From JBEIGE01 sp040382055 (GTDB lineage: Bacteria > Pseudomonadota > Gammaproteobacteria > Burkholderiales > Burkholderiaceae_C), in assembly GCA_040382055.1 (NCBI GenBank), contig JBEIGE010000024.1, positions 1-47,224 on the forward strand: a stretch of 47,224 nucleotides of DNA. Direction: 5' to 3'. This document shows, in pieces, positions 26,564-35,175 of the stretch. The notes under the pieces are model-generated. The model saw only the letters and a list, made by a program, of their open reading frames with translations. It did not search any database and was not told the origin of the DNA. How positions within the stretch are numbered: position 1 is the first letter of the stretch; every line of letters begins with the position of its first letter. Made by a program: the position numbers and the translations under genes.

Positions 26564-26610
26564 TTTAGATGTCGCTGTTGCATTCACAGCCGGCTTAGAC
26601 TCTGGGCACC

Positions 26611-28101
26611 ATGCGTGCTTCTGTCTTCAACCTTGAAAGTATTCTTGTAGCCCTGCTGCGCCATGGTGTTGCGGGGGCTGTCATTACCGCAGCGGCGCTG
26701 GGGGTGGGCCTTGCGCATGCCCAGCCAAGCGCTTTACCGGCCGAGGTAGAGGCCGCCCTGAGCCGGGCCAAAGTTCCGCGCGATGCCATGACGTTCCTGG
26801 TGGTGGATGCCGAGGGTCGGGCACCGGCGCGCTTGAGTTATCGGGCCAATGTTCAGGTCAACCCGGCCTCGGTGATGAAGTTGGTCACCACCATGGCCGC
26901 ACTTGATACGCTGGGGCCCACCTTTGTCTGGACCACACCGGTCTATCTGGAAGGCCTGGTGCGGGACGGCACCCTGTTTGGAAAACTCTATATCAAGGGC
27001 CAAGGCGACCCCAAACTGGTCATGGAGCGTGTGTGGTTGCTGCTGCGCCGGGTGCAGGGTCTGGGCATCAAGACGATTGCTGGCGACATCGTGCTTGACC
27101 GCAGCGCATTTGAAACCGCCGCACCCGACCCCGGTGACTTTGACGGCGAACGCCTGCGACCCTACAACGCCACGCCCGACGCCTTGCTGCTCAATTACAA
27201 ATCGCTGGTGATGACCTTTGTCCCCGAGCGAAATGGCATACCGGTCAACGGCACGTCGGCTTCAACCAGCCTGGCACGTGTCAACGTTGAGCCGCCGCTG
27301 GCCGGGGTACAGATGCAGGCCACGGTGCCACTGGCCAGCGGGGAATGCGGCGATTACCGCAGCGCCCTCAAGGCGGACCTGACAGACCCCAACCGCATCC
27401 GCTTTTTGGGCAGCTACCCGGCCAGTTGTGGCGAAAAAGTCTGGCCTGTGGCCTATGCCGAACCGGCCACCTTTGCTGTGCGTGCCATTGAGGGCATGTG
27501 GCGTGAGATGGGTGGACAGATCAACGGCAAGGTGCTTGAAGGCAAAGTGCCTGCCGGGCTGAGCCCGCATTTTGAAATGACCTCCCCGGCACTGGCCGAG
27601 GTGGTGCGGGACATCAACAAGTTCAGCAACAACGTCATGGCCCAGCAGTTGTTTTTAACGCTCAGCCTGCAGGCCCGTGGCGTGGGCACGCTCAGCGGTT
27701 CGCGCGAATGGCTGCAAAACTGGTGGAAAGAACGCCTGGGTGCCAACGATATCCCGGTGCTGGACAACGGGTCTGGCCTGTCCCGCCACGAGCGCATCAG
27801 CGCGCTGGCGCTGGCGCAACTGTTGCAGTTCGCCTGGCGCAGCAGCCTGATGCCCGAACTGGTGTCCTCCCTGCCGATTTCAGGCGTGGACGGAACCCTC
27901 AGACGCGTCAAATCCCGCGCCCAGGGCAATGCCCACCTCAAAAGCGGCAGCCTGCGTGATGTCACAGGCATTGCCGGTTATGTGCATGCCGCCAGCGGCA
28001 AACGCTATGTGGTGGTGGCCATTGCCAATCACCCCAATGCCAACGCCGCCCGCCCGGCCATTGACGCCCTGGTGGAATGGGCCATGAAGGACACGCCCTG
28101 A
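26611..28101 (+). CDS. dacB: D-alanyl-D-alanine carboxypeptidase/endopeptidase (PBP4, DacB)
   Basis: A 496-residue periplasmic low-molecular-mass penicillin-binding protein of the S13 family. It has a signal peptide (about residues 1-37, ending LAHAQ), the catalytic SxxK as SVMK (S87-K90), an SNN motif in NKFSNNVMAQQ and a KSG triad in HLKSGSLRDVTGIAGY. The long insert between SxxK and SxN, typical of class C PBP4, is present. It trims peptidoglycan stem peptides and cross-links. A strong intrinsic terminator follows at 28223-28256. Confidence 0.95.
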   Translation: MRASVFNLESILVALLRHGVAGAVITAAALGVGLAHAQPSALPAEVEAALSRAKVPRDAMTFLVVDAEGRAPARLSYRANVQVNPASVMKLVTTMAALDTLGPTFVWTTPVYLEGLVRDGTLFGKLYIKGQGDPKLVMERVWLLLRRVQGLGIKTIAGDIVLDRSAFETAAPDPGDFDGERLRPYNATPDALLLNYKSLVMTFVPERNGIPVNGTSASTSLARVNVEPPLAGVQMQATVPLASGECGDYRSALKADLTDPNRIRFLGSYPASCGEKVWPVAYAEPATFAVRAIEGMWREMGGQINGKVLEGKVPAGLSPHFEMTSPALAEVVRDINKFSNNVMAQQLFLTLSLQARGVGTLSGSREWLQNWWKERLGANDIPVLDNGSGLSRHERISALALAQLLQFAWRSSLMPELVSSLPISGVDGTLRRVKSRAQGNAHLKSGSLRDVTGIAGYVHAASGKRYVVVAIANHPNANAARPAIDALVEWAMKDTP

Positions 28102-28222
28102 GATCAGCCAACTGGCATTGATATTGCTTGGAGTTACGGGTAAGCATGTGTTGTTGATGTTTCGCACCAAGTCAATGCATGCCCCGCTTGTCTCCAAAGT
28201 GTTGAATCAAAGACACTTTTTA

Positions 28223-28256
28223 CCCTCAAGTCTTCGGGCTTGAGGGTTTCTTTTTT
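28223..28256 (+). terminator. Intrinsic terminator after dacB
   Basis: CCCTCAAGTC (28223-28232) and GGCTTGAGGG (28237-28246) form a 10-bp stem (one T-G wobble) closed by a TTCG tetraloop, followed by TTTCTTTTTT. This is a textbook rho-independent terminator for plus-strand transcription. It ends at the stop codon of the convergent Sua5-type gene. Confidence 0.92.
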
Positions 28257-29320
28257 CAGGCCGCCGCGCGCTGCAGGCGGTCACGCACACCGGCCCAGTC
28301 GGGTTGGTCGGGCGGCGTTTCAACCCAGATCAGGCCCACCCCCTGCGCGTCAAACTCGCGAAGCACCGCAAACAGCTGCTGGGCCGTCGCCGCGGCGTCG
28401 TCGGGCATGCGCCGGATCAGCAGTGAGGCAGACGGGGTTGTCAGGGCGGTTCGGGCATAAACCGCAATGCTTGCCTTGCCCCCTTCCAGGCCGCGACCCA
28501 ACAAGGTGATGGCGGTTTGCAAGTCTGCGGCCTCCATCAGCCGCACCTGGGCATTGGGTGCGTAGTGCGACTCCAGCGTGCCCGAGGCGCGCGGGGCACT
28601 TTGCTGGCTCAGCAAAAGCCCCGTAGTGCGGGCCTGGCTCTGGGCGGCAAATTCCTGCTCGGTCATCACCACTTGCCCGCACGCCGCTTGCGCCTGCGCC
28701 ACGGTAATGGCACCCGGGCGCAACAGCACCGGCTGACCGCGGGTGCAGTCAATGATGGTGGACTCAATGCCAACCTCGCAAGCGCCCCCCTCCAGAATCA
28801 GCAAATCGTGGCCCAGCTCTTGCGCCACATGCGCGGCTGCGGTGGGGCTCACCCGGCCAAAACGGTTGGCGCTGGGCGCGGCCAGACCCCATACCACTGA
28901 CTCTTGCGCGCCGGGTTGTCGCAGGGTCTGCAGCAAAGCCTGCGCCACCGGGTGTGAGGGGCAACGCAGACCAATGCTGGCCTGACCACCTGCGGCTGCG
29001 GCTCCTACACCCGCCAGGCGCGGCAGGATCAAGGTCAAGGGGCCAGGCCAGAAAGCGGCCATGAGGTGCTGCGCAAACCCCGGCGTCTGGGCTGCGTAAT
29101 GCGCCACGCCCGAGATGCCGCCGTCATGCGCAGACACATGCACGATCAGCGGGTGGTTGCGGGGACGGCCTTTGGCGTCAAAGATTTTGGCTACCGCCGC
29201 CTCGTTGTCGGCATCTGCCCCCAAGCCATACACCGTTTCGGTTGGAAACCCGACCAATTCACCGCGGCGCAAGGCAGCAGCGGCCAGCGCAAGAACGGTT
29301 GTGGTTGGGGCAATGACCAT
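28256..29320 (-). CDS. sua5: L-threonylcarbamoyladenylate synthase (Sua5/YwlC type)
   Basis: A 354-residue enzyme that makes threonylcarbamoyl-AMP from threonine, bicarbonate and ATP for t6A tRNA modification. The N-terminal YrdC domain (about 1-210) shows LVGFPTETVYGLGADA, KIFDAKGRPRNHPLIVH and FWPGPLTLIL. A C-terminal Sua5 domain (about 235-354) makes it the long form rather than a short TsaC. Its ATG overlaps the purK stop by one base (TGATG), so it is the third gene of the purE-purK unit. Confidence 0.94.
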   Translation of the reverse strand: MVIAPTTTVLALAAAALRRGELVGFPTETVYGLGADADNEAAVAKIFDAKGRPRNHPLIVHVSAHDGGISGVAHYAAQTPGFAQHLMAAFWPGPLTLILPRLAGVGAAAAGGQASIGLRCPSHPVAQALLQTLRQPGAQESVVWGLAAPSANRFGRVSPTAAAHVAQELGHDLLILEGGACEVGIESTIIDCTRGQPVLLRPGAITVAQAQAACGQVVMTEQEFAAQSQARTTGLLLSQQSAPRASGTLESHYAPNAQVRLMEAADLQTAITLLGRGLEGGKASIAVYARTALTTPSASLLIRRMPDDAAATAQQLFAVLREFDAQGVGLIWVETPPDQPDWAGVRDRLQRAAA

Positions 29321-30522
29321 CAGAACGGCTCAATACCCAGCAGCGCGGCGGCGGCCAGCGCGGTGGCACGCACCTCGGCCACGGTCGATCCGGTGATGTT
29401 CAGGTGCCCCATCTTGCGGCCCTTGCTGGCCTTGAGCTTGCCGTACAGGTGCAGGTGGATGCCAGGCAGGGCCAGCACCTGGTCCCAGGGCGGAGCATTG
29501 TTGAACGCCTGCCAGATATCGCCCAGCAGATTGAGCATGATGGCCGGGCTGTGCTGGCGCGGTTGAACCAGCGGCAGGCCGGCCAGGGTACGCACCTGCA
29601 GCTCAAACTGCGACTGGTCACAGGCATCCTGGGTGTAGTGGCCGCTGTTGTGGGGGCGAGGTGCCATCTCATTGACCACCAGCGTGTCATCTTGCAGCAC
29701 AAAGAATTCAACGCACAATACACCCACATAGCCCAAGCCATTCGCTATTGATTTGGTAGCTGCTATTGCTTTATCAGCAAGGGCCTGAGGCATATTTTCC
29801 TCATGAACCTCGGTCATCGCGAGGATTCCTGCGCGGTGCAGGTTGCGCTGCACGGGGAAGTTGACGCAGCTGCCGTTCCAGCCACGTGCCACGATCACCG
29901 AGCATTCCACCTTGAGCGCCAGCAACTGCTCCAGCACACAAGGCACACCTTGCAGTTCGCCCCAGGCTTGGGCCAATTCAGCACGCGTCTTGACCCGTAT
30001 TTGACCCTTGCCGTCATAGCCCATGCGCATGGTCTTGAGGATGCCGGGCAGCAGCTTGTCTGACACAGCCGCCAGTTGCTCGGCCGTTTCGATCACCGCG
30101 TAAGGTGCCACGGTGACACCGTTGTCACTGCCAAATTGCTCAAAATGTGCTTTTTCCCGGGCACGGTCCTGCGCAATGGCCACCGCATCAGCCGCCGGGG
30201 CGACCGGGCGCTGTGCCCCAAGCGTGAACAACGCGGGGGCCGGCACATTCTCGAACTCGGTGGTGATGGCCGCGCAGCGCTGCACCAGCTCGGACAGACC
30301 TTGTTCATCCAGGTAGCTGGTCTTGAGATGGTGGTGGCTGACCAGACCAGCCGGGCTGACCGGGTCCGGGTCGAGTACGGCCGTGAAGTAGCCCATGCGC
30401 TGGGCCGCATGCACAAACATGCGCCCCAACTGCCCGCCGCCCATCACGCCCAAGGTGGCAGGCTGCCCGTTGACCAGCGAGCCGGGCAGGATGGTCTGGC
30501 CACGACACAAGGCGTCTGTCAT
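29320..30522 (-). CDS. purK: 5-(carboxyamino)imidazole ribonucleotide synthase PurK
   Basis: A 400-residue ATP-grasp enzyme that carboxylates AIR to N5-CAIR in purine synthesis. It shows LGVMGGGQLGRMFVHAAQRMGY at the N-terminus, TTEFENVPA, the MRMGYDGKGQ loop and APRPHNSGHYT. A segment at about 29745-29798 has unusual AT-rich codons (two ATA Ile) and resembles a dispersed repeat, but protein length is normal. The start overlaps the purE stop by 4 nt. Confidence 0.96.
   Translation of the reverse strand: MTDALCRGQTILPGSLVNGQPATLGVMGGGQLGRMFVHAAQRMGYFTAVLDPDPVSPAGLVSHHHLKTSYLDEQGLSELVQRCAAITTEFENVPAPALFTLGAQRPVAPAADAVAIAQDRAREKAHFEQFGSDNGVTVAPYAVIETAEQLAAVSDKLLPGILKTMRMGYDGKGQIRVKTRAELAQAWGELQGVPCVLEQLLALKVECSVIVARGWNGSCVNFPVQRNLHRAGILAMTEVHEENMPQALADKAIAATKSIANGLGYVGVLCVEFFVLQDDTLVVNEMAPRPHNSGHYTQDACDQSQFELQVRTLAGLPLVQPRQHSPAIMLNLLGDIWQAFNNAPPWDQVLALPGIHLHLYGKLKASKGRKMGHLNITGSTVAEVRATALAAAALLGIEPF
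29745..29798. repeat. Repeat-like AT-rich segment embedded in purK
   Basis: Within purK the bases TTTGGTAGCTGCTATTGCTT, then a short hairpin TTGCT-TTATC-AGCAA (29766-29780) and GGGCCTGAGG resemble, from memory, a dispersed hairpin repeat common in Comamonadaceae genomes. The segment encodes an in-frame helix (ADKAIAATKSIANG) but uses ATA and TCA codons that are rare in the flanking DNA. The match is recalled, not computed. Confidence 0.35.
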
Positions 30523-31013
30523 AGGGCTGGCGGCAGGGTCATGTCGCGGGCATTGCGGGTCTGCTCGGCACGGTAGGCATCGAGCTTGGCCTGCAATTCA
30601 GGATTTTCATGGGCCAGCATGGCCACCGCAAACAAGGCGGCATTGGCGGCTCCGGCCGTACCTATGGCAAAAGTGGCCACGGGAATGCCCTTGGGCATCT
30701 GGACAATGCTGTGCAGGGAATCCACGCCGCTCAGGTGCTTGCTGGGCACAGGCACGCCCAGCACGGGTACCGTGGTTTTGGCCGCCAACATGCCCGGCAA
30801 ATGGGCTGCGCCGCCCGCACCGGCAATGATGGCCCTCAGACCCCGGCCCAAAGCGGCCTGGGCATACGCAAACATGTCGTCGGGCATGCGGTGCGCCGAG
30901 ACCACCCGCGCTTCGTGGGCAATGCCAAAGTGATGGAGAATCTGTACTGCCTGTTGCATGGTGTCCCAGTCGGAACTGGAGCCCATGACAACGCCGATTT
31001 GGATGTGTTTCAT
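30519..31013 (-). CDS. purE: 5-(carboxyamino)imidazole ribonucleotide mutase PurE
   Basis: A 164-residue class I PurE that converts N5-CAIR to CAIR. It has IGVVMGSSSDWDTM at the N-terminus, ARVVSAHRMPDDMFAYA with the catalytic His, and IIAGAGGAAHLPGMLA. It starts the minus-strand purE-purK-sua5 unit and overlaps purK by 4 nt. It is divergent from the CnoX-like gene with 82 nt between. No purine riboswitch or clear PurR site was seen in this gap. Confidence 0.96.
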   Translation of the reverse strand: MKHIQIGVVMGSSSDWDTMQQAVQILHHFGIAHEARVVSAHRMPDDMFAYAQAALGRGLRAIIAGAGGAAHLPGMLAAKTTVPVLGVPVPSKHLSGVDSLHSIVQMPKGIPVATFAIGTAGAANAALFAVAMLAHENPELQAKLDAYRAEQTRNARDMTLPPAL

Positions 31014-31095
31014 AGTGTCGGGGACAAAAGACCAGAATCTTCTGCCCGATGGTTAGAGACCGCAATTTTACTTTTTACACCAGAGCCCCCCAGAA

Positions 31096-32049
31096 ATGAT
31101 CAATGTCACCGCAGAAAACTTTGAAACTGAAGTCATGCTGGCTTCGCAGGAAACCTTTGTACTGATTGATTTCTGGGCTCCCTGGTGCGGCCCCTGCAAG
31201 GTGATTGGCCCCCTGCTGGAAAAGCTGGAAACCGACTACGCGGGCCGCTTCACCCTGGCCAAGGTTGACTCCGACCAGGAGCAGGAACTCAGCCAGGCCT
31301 TTGGCATCCGCAGCATTCCGACCTGTGTGCTCATGAAAGACGGGAAACCCGTGGATGGCTTTATGGGTGCCCTTCCCGAGGGCAAGTTGCGCGAGTTTCT
31401 GGACAAGCACATTCCACCGGCTGACGACGCTGACCAGGCCGATGACCTGGCCAGCCCGGAGGACGAGCTGCCGCAAGACCTGGCGGCAGTTGCGCAACGC
31501 ATGGCCGATGCCCTGGCGGCCAAGCCGGACAACAACGACCTGCGTTTTGACTACGTCAAGCTGCTCATCAGCACCGGGGATCTGGATGCTGCCGCCCAGG
31601 TCCTGGGGCCTGGGCTGGCGCAAATTCCGGTGCCCTTGCGTTTTGAAGCACTCAAGCAGTGGATGAGCGCTCTTAAATTTGCAGCAACAGACCCCCGTGG
31701 CAATTGGGAAATTGCGCAATTTGATGCGCTGATTGAAACCAACAAACGGGATTTTGAAACCCGCTTTGCAAAAAGCCAGCTGCTGGTGGCCCTTGACGAG
31801 TGGACGCTTGCGCTTGATGAACTGCTGGAGATCATCATGCGCGACAAAAAATGGAATGATGAAGCACCGCGCAAGCTCTTCGTGGCCATCCTTGAACTGC
31901 TGACCCCGCCCAAACCCAAAGCAGGGTCAGACAATCCGGGCAAAACTGCGGGCGGAATTGAGTTGGCCGGCAAAGCCGTGGTGCAAGAAGACGGCCAGGC
32001 CGCACTGGTGTCGGGCTACCGCAGACGGCTGAGCATGATGCTCAATTAA
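31096..32049 (+). CDS. cnoX: CnoX/YbbN-like thioredoxin with TPR-type C-terminus
   Basis: A 317-residue protein with an N-terminal thioredoxin domain (about 1-108) and a helical C-terminal part that fits the TPR-like region of YbbN/CnoX. The active site WAPWCGPCK keeps both cysteines (C31, C34), unlike E. coli CnoX, which lacks the first. CnoX proteins act as redox-linked holdases that pass substrates to GroEL. An acidic linker (about 110-130) joins the domains. The retained CxxC suggests that this homologue can also exchange disulfides. Confidence 0.87.
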   Translation: MINVTAENFETEVMLASQETFVLIDFWAPWCGPCKVIGPLLEKLETDYAGRFTLAKVDSDQEQELSQAFGIRSIPTCVLMKDGKPVDGFMGALPEGKLREFLDKHIPPADDADQADDLASPEDELPQDLAAVAQRMADALAAKPDNNDLRFDYVKLLISTGDLDAAAQVLGPGLAQIPVPLRFEALKQWMSALKFAATDPRGNWEIAQFDALIETNKRDFETRFAKSQLLVALDEWTLALDELLEIIMRDKKWNDEAPRKLFVAILELLTPPKPKAGSDNPGKTAGGIELAGKAVVQEDGQAALVSGYRRRLSMMLN

Positions 32050-32086
32050 GGCGGTGCCAATGGCTGGGCACGCACTTGGCGGCGGC

Positions 32087-32500
32087 TCAGCGACGGGCGT
32101 CTTTGGGTATGGAGTAGGTGCCCACCACATGCGCCACCAGATCGTCGCTGCCCTCTGAATACAGGCTGACCTCTCCCACGGCCAATGATTTGCCCAGCTT
32201 CAAGAGCTTGCACACGGCGATCACGGCCTGGTTGGCCGCTGGTTTTCTCAGGAAATTGATATTCAGGCTGGTGGTCACCGTCAAAGGAACGATGCCAATT
32301 TCCCCAAGGATGGCCACGTAAAGCGCCACATCGGCCAGCCCCATGAGCACCGGGCCCGAGACCGTGCCGCCAGGGCGCAACTCATTGACGCCGACCGCCT
32401 GCCTGACGGTGGCCGTCATGGGCCCGACCGACACCACGGTGCTGGTGTTTTGTGGAAATTCCCGGGCCAGAAAAGCTGCAATGTCGTCGCGCGTTGCCAT
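32087..32500 (-). CDS. PaaI-like hotdog-fold thioesterase
   Basis: A 137-residue hotdog-fold protein. The ATG at 32500 starts MATRDDIAAFL; upstream sequence in the same frame is probably not coding. The catalytic region is NELRPGGTVSGPVLMGLADVA, with the GG-x-x-SG-P and Asp pattern of PaaI/YbgC-like acyl-CoA thioesterases. It starts 41 nt after the alpha/beta hydrolase stop, so it may be the last gene of the sigma-factor operon. The acyl substrate is unknown. Confidence 0.85.
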   Translation of the reverse strand: MATRDDIAAFLAREFPQNTSTVVSVGPMTATVRQAVGVNELRPGGTVSGPVLMGLADVALYVAILGEIGIVPLTVTTSLNINFLRKPAANQAVIAVCKLLKLGKSLAVGEVSLYSEGSDDLVAHVVGTYSIPKDARR

Positions 32501-32541
32501 GGTTGTCTCGCCTTGTTCTTGCGTCAATAGTGGTCGCGATT

Positions 32542-33408
32542 TTAGCCCTCGATGGCCTGAGCCAGGGTGGGCCACAGCGGCTCGCTGGCGCGACGAAAAG
32601 CCCCGAGGTGACCAATGCGCTTCAGACCCACATCGGCTGGGGCGACGACCTTGAGTTGTGACGGAGCGTTGGGCAGTGCCGCCAGAAAATGCCGGGTGCA
32701 GCCCAGAGTCATGGCTTCGTCGTCTGTGAAGCTGATGGCGTCTATGGGAAAACGTGCCGCCTTCAAACTCGGGATAACGGCATCGGGCTCGCACCCCCAG
32801 GCAAACTGCGGGTGACAACACCAGCGGGCCCATTGCAAGGCCACTTGCTTGGGCAAATCGCCCACCATGCGAAGGCGCTTGCCCGGAAAATACCCCATCA
32901 CAGGGGTCAGCAGGGGAATGGCTGCTTTGAGCATCACCGGCGCAAAACGCCGGGACGGTGTGGCCCAGTCTCGCCAGGAACCGGAACCGGCTGCCACCAG
33001 CACCAGCTTGGCAATACGCGACTGTGTTTGCGCCGTGCTCATGGCCGCATGGTGCGCGCCCAAGCTGTGCCCGATGACCTTGAGCGGTGCGCCACCGCTG
33101 TGCGCCAGCAAAGTTTCAACCGCGGCGCTGAAATCAAGCCGCGCCCAGCTCAGCATGTCTGCCTGGAGGCCTTGCAGCGACCCGCCCGGCAACAGCGCCC
33201 TGGAAGCGCCCATGCCACTTAAGTCATAGGTCATCACCACATGTCCGCGTGCACACAGCCAGTTGGCAAAATGAAAGTAAAAGGTTTGCGGCACCCCAAG
33301 CGCCGAAGCTATCAGCGTGGCGCTGCGGGGCTGGCCTGCTGGCTTGAACAAGGTGGCCACCAGTTCATGGCCCGTCTGGGTGATCAGCCGCTTTTCTTTT
33401 TGGTGCAT
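32542..33408 (-). CDS. Alpha/beta hydrolase
   Basis: A 288-residue hydrolase. The ATG at 33408 (MHQKEKRLITQTG) is preferred over a TTG four codons upstream. The nucleophile elbow is GHSLGAHHA (about residues 113-121); oxyanion-side residues lie in LIASALGVPQ. The late His-containing segment GLKRIGHLGAF probably supplies the catalytic His. It resembles the predicted hydrolases of COG4757. It begins 8 nt downstream of the ECF sigma gene stop, so the two are probably co-transcribed. No secretion signal is seen. Confidence 0.85.
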   Translation of the reverse strand: MHQKEKRLITQTGHELVATLFKPAGQPRSATLIASALGVPQTFYFHFANWLCARGHVVMTYDLSGMGASRALLPGGSLQGLQADMLSWARLDFSAAVETLLAHSGGAPLKVIGHSLGAHHAAMSTAQTQSRIAKLVLVAAGSGSWRDWATPSRRFAPVMLKAAIPLLTPVMGYFPGKRLRMVGDLPKQVALQWARWCCHPQFAWGCEPDAVIPSLKAARFPIDAISFTDDEAMTLGCTRHFLAALPNAPSQLKVVAPADVGLKRIGHLGAFRRASEPLWPTLAQAIEG

Positions 33409-33416
33409 AGGCCCTT

Positions 33417-34295
33417 TCAATGCACCGCAGTATTGCCGTCCCAGAAGCCTTCACGCTTGAGCACACTGCGAATGGTCGCCTGCAGTGTCTCGGGCACCTG
33501 GTAGTGGGGATGCGCCCGCATCAAGGCAGCAGCATCGCTCATGCGCAGCAGGGCATCAAATTGACGCTCTGTTTGTTCCAGCTCCTGCTGATGCAGCGCA
33601 TAGACGCCGGGCGGTTTGGCTTGCCCTTGACTGCGGGCGTAGGTCAAGGCGGGCACTTGTTTGCTGCAGTGGCAGGCGGCCTGGGGGTTGGCCAGGCCAC
33701 AGGTTTTTTGGGTAAAGGCATCGAGCTTGCTGCGCGCGCGTGCCAGGCGCTGGCGGTAGGTCTCGGGCGTGCAATCCATCACCGCAGCCGCCTCTTTGGA
33801 TGGCAGGTTAAACACCACGTCCAGAAGATAGGCCAGCCGCTGATCACGCTCAAGCGTCATCAGCATGTTCTGGGTACAAGCCAATGCCACTTGACGGGCT
33901 TGCAGCTTGTCTTGCGGGCTCAGGCTTTGCAGTTGCCCTTGCGGGTCCCCCAGGGACGCGGTGTACTCAAGTCCCACTTGCAAACGCGCATTCATGGCCT
34001 CCAGGGAGACTTCGGGAAACTCTCTGGCCTGGGTAATGGCATCGAGCAAATGGCGTCGGGCCACCTGATACACCCAGGTGGAAAATCGTGATTCACCCCG
34101 AAAGCTTGACAGGTGGGTAACCACCCGCATCAGAATGTCCTGGGTGGCATCGGCGGCATTCTCGCGATGACCCAGCATCCGCACCGCCAGGTTGTAAACC
34201 CCAGGCTGAATCGTGAGCAGCAGTTCATCCAGGGCAGCCAAGTCACCTTGGGTGGCCAACTGCACACATTGCAAGCCTGGTTCAGTGATTTTCAT
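33417..34295 (-). CDS. ECF-type RNA polymerase sigma factor with Cys-containing C-terminal extension
   Basis: A 292-residue sigma-70-family factor. Region 2 spans about residues 28-90 (NLAVRMLGHRENAADATQDI, then FRGESRFSTWVYQVARRHLL) and region 4 about 140-195 (NLPSKEAAAVMDCTPETYRQ). After region 4 comes a motif CGLANPQAACHC (C199, C208 and C210) and a helical tail to the end. Such a CGL-x-NP-x-x-x-C-x-C extension is known in a subset of ECF sigma factors and may sense redox or metal. No anti-sigma gene is adjacent. The start overlaps the stop of the YdhR-like gene by 4 nt. Confidence 0.92.
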   Translation of the reverse strand: MKITEPGLQCVQLATQGDLAALDELLLTIQPGVYNLAVRMLGHRENAADATQDILMRVVTHLSSFRGESRFSTWVYQVARRHLLDAITQAREFPEVSLEAMNARLQVGLEYTASLGDPQGQLQSLSPQDKLQARQVALACTQNMLMTLERDQRLAYLLDVVFNLPSKEAAAVMDCTPETYRQRLARARSKLDAFTQKTCGLANPQAACHCSKQVPALTYARSQGQAKPPGVYALHQQELEQTERQFDALLRMSDAAALMRAHPHYQVPETLQATIRSVLKREGFWDGNTAVH

Positions 34296-35092
34296 TGCTT
34301 GACAAGCGTTAAAGCAGCGTCAGGCGCGACGTTGCTGGCATGGGTGCTTGGGCTGAGAATGGGTGTGTCAAACCACTGGATTTTGGCATGTTGACCGTAT
34401 TGTGATCGCACCCTGGCATGCCAGGCCTCATTGAACCAGGCCTGCGCACTGGCCTCGTCTTTCCAGAGGTAAATGCCGCCAAAAGTTCCTGTGTCCGAGA
34501 GGGTGAAATGCTTGCGCAGCAGGCCCGGAATTTTTTGATAGACCGGCACCGCCTGTTTGAACTCCTGGATCAATCGTTCCCGGCTGATGCCGGCCGGGGT
34601 GTCAATTTCGACCAGCGTGGCCACACCTTGGCTGTGGGCATTGGCCGGCGTGCCGCCGGGCGTGTTGTCAATCGACACCGGGGCCTCAAAGTAGCGCACA
34701 TTGCCCGCGCTGCCCCGCTCCTTTTGCACCCGGGCAAACCATTCAGGGGTGAACCAGGCTTGCGCGGCCGCCTTGTCTTGCCAAAAGTAAATGCCGCCAA
34801 AGTCTCCGCTATCCCGGGCAAAGGAATAGGTCTTGAATGCCAGCCCATTGATTTGCTGGTACTGGGCAATGGTGCTGCGCATCTTGCTGGCAATGACAAA
34901 GCGCGGGGCATACCAGGGCGAGGGCACTTGCACCACGGTCACCACCGCGGTGGCCGAAGGACTGGCTTGTACGCCAGCTTGGGCTTGTTGGGCCTGGGCG
35001 CTGCCTGGAGGCAGCCACATTGCCCCCAGAAGGGCACCCATCAAAACCGAAGACCCCAAGGAGCCCGGGAGAACTTGAGAAACCTGACGCAT
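34292..35092 (-). CDS. Exported protein with two YdhR-like domains
   Basis: A 266-residue protein with a signal peptide (about 1-34, ending SAQAQQ) and two copies of a ferredoxin-like, YdhR/monooxygenase-type domain. The repeated motif is FGGIYFWQDKAAAQAWF (residues 98-114) and FGGIYLWKDEASAQAWF (204-220), each followed by an F/WF-x-A/TP strand. A strong AGGAGG Shine-Dalgarno sequence lies 5 nt before the ATG. The first gene of the sigma-factor operon, it may be the sigma factor's target or sensor. Activity is not known. Confidence 0.8.
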   Translation of the reverse strand: MRQVSQVLPGSLGSSVLMGALLGAMWLPPGSAQAQQAQAGVQASPSATAVVTVVQVPSPWYAPRFVIASKMRSTIAQYQQINGLAFKTYSFARDSGDFGGIYFWQDKAAAQAWFTPEWFARVQKERGSAGNVRYFEAPVSIDNTPGGTPANAHSQGVATLVEIDTPAGISRERLIQEFKQAVPVYQKIPGLLRKHFTLSDTGTFGGIYLWKDEASAQAWFNEAWHARVRSQYGQHAKIQWFDTPILSPSTHASNVAPDAALTLVKQ

Positions 35093-35140
35093 GATGACCT
35101 CCTAAAAAACAGCGGGCCGACATGGCGCGCTTATCCTTTT

Positions 35141-35168
35141 AGACGGTTGTGCGCAAAATTTTGTGACA
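35141..35168 (-). promoter_or_regulatory. ECF-type promoter for the sigma-factor operon
   Basis: On the minus strand TGTCACA (35168-35162) and CGTCT (35145-35141) are separated by exactly 16 bp. This matches the -35/-10 style of ECF sigma factors, most closely that reported for ECF41 (TGTCACA, N16, CGTC). It lies between purC and the YdhR-like gene and points into the operon, implying autoregulation by the encoded sigma factor. Transcription would start near 35132. Confidence 0.65.
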
Positions 35169-35175
35169 AGCCTGC

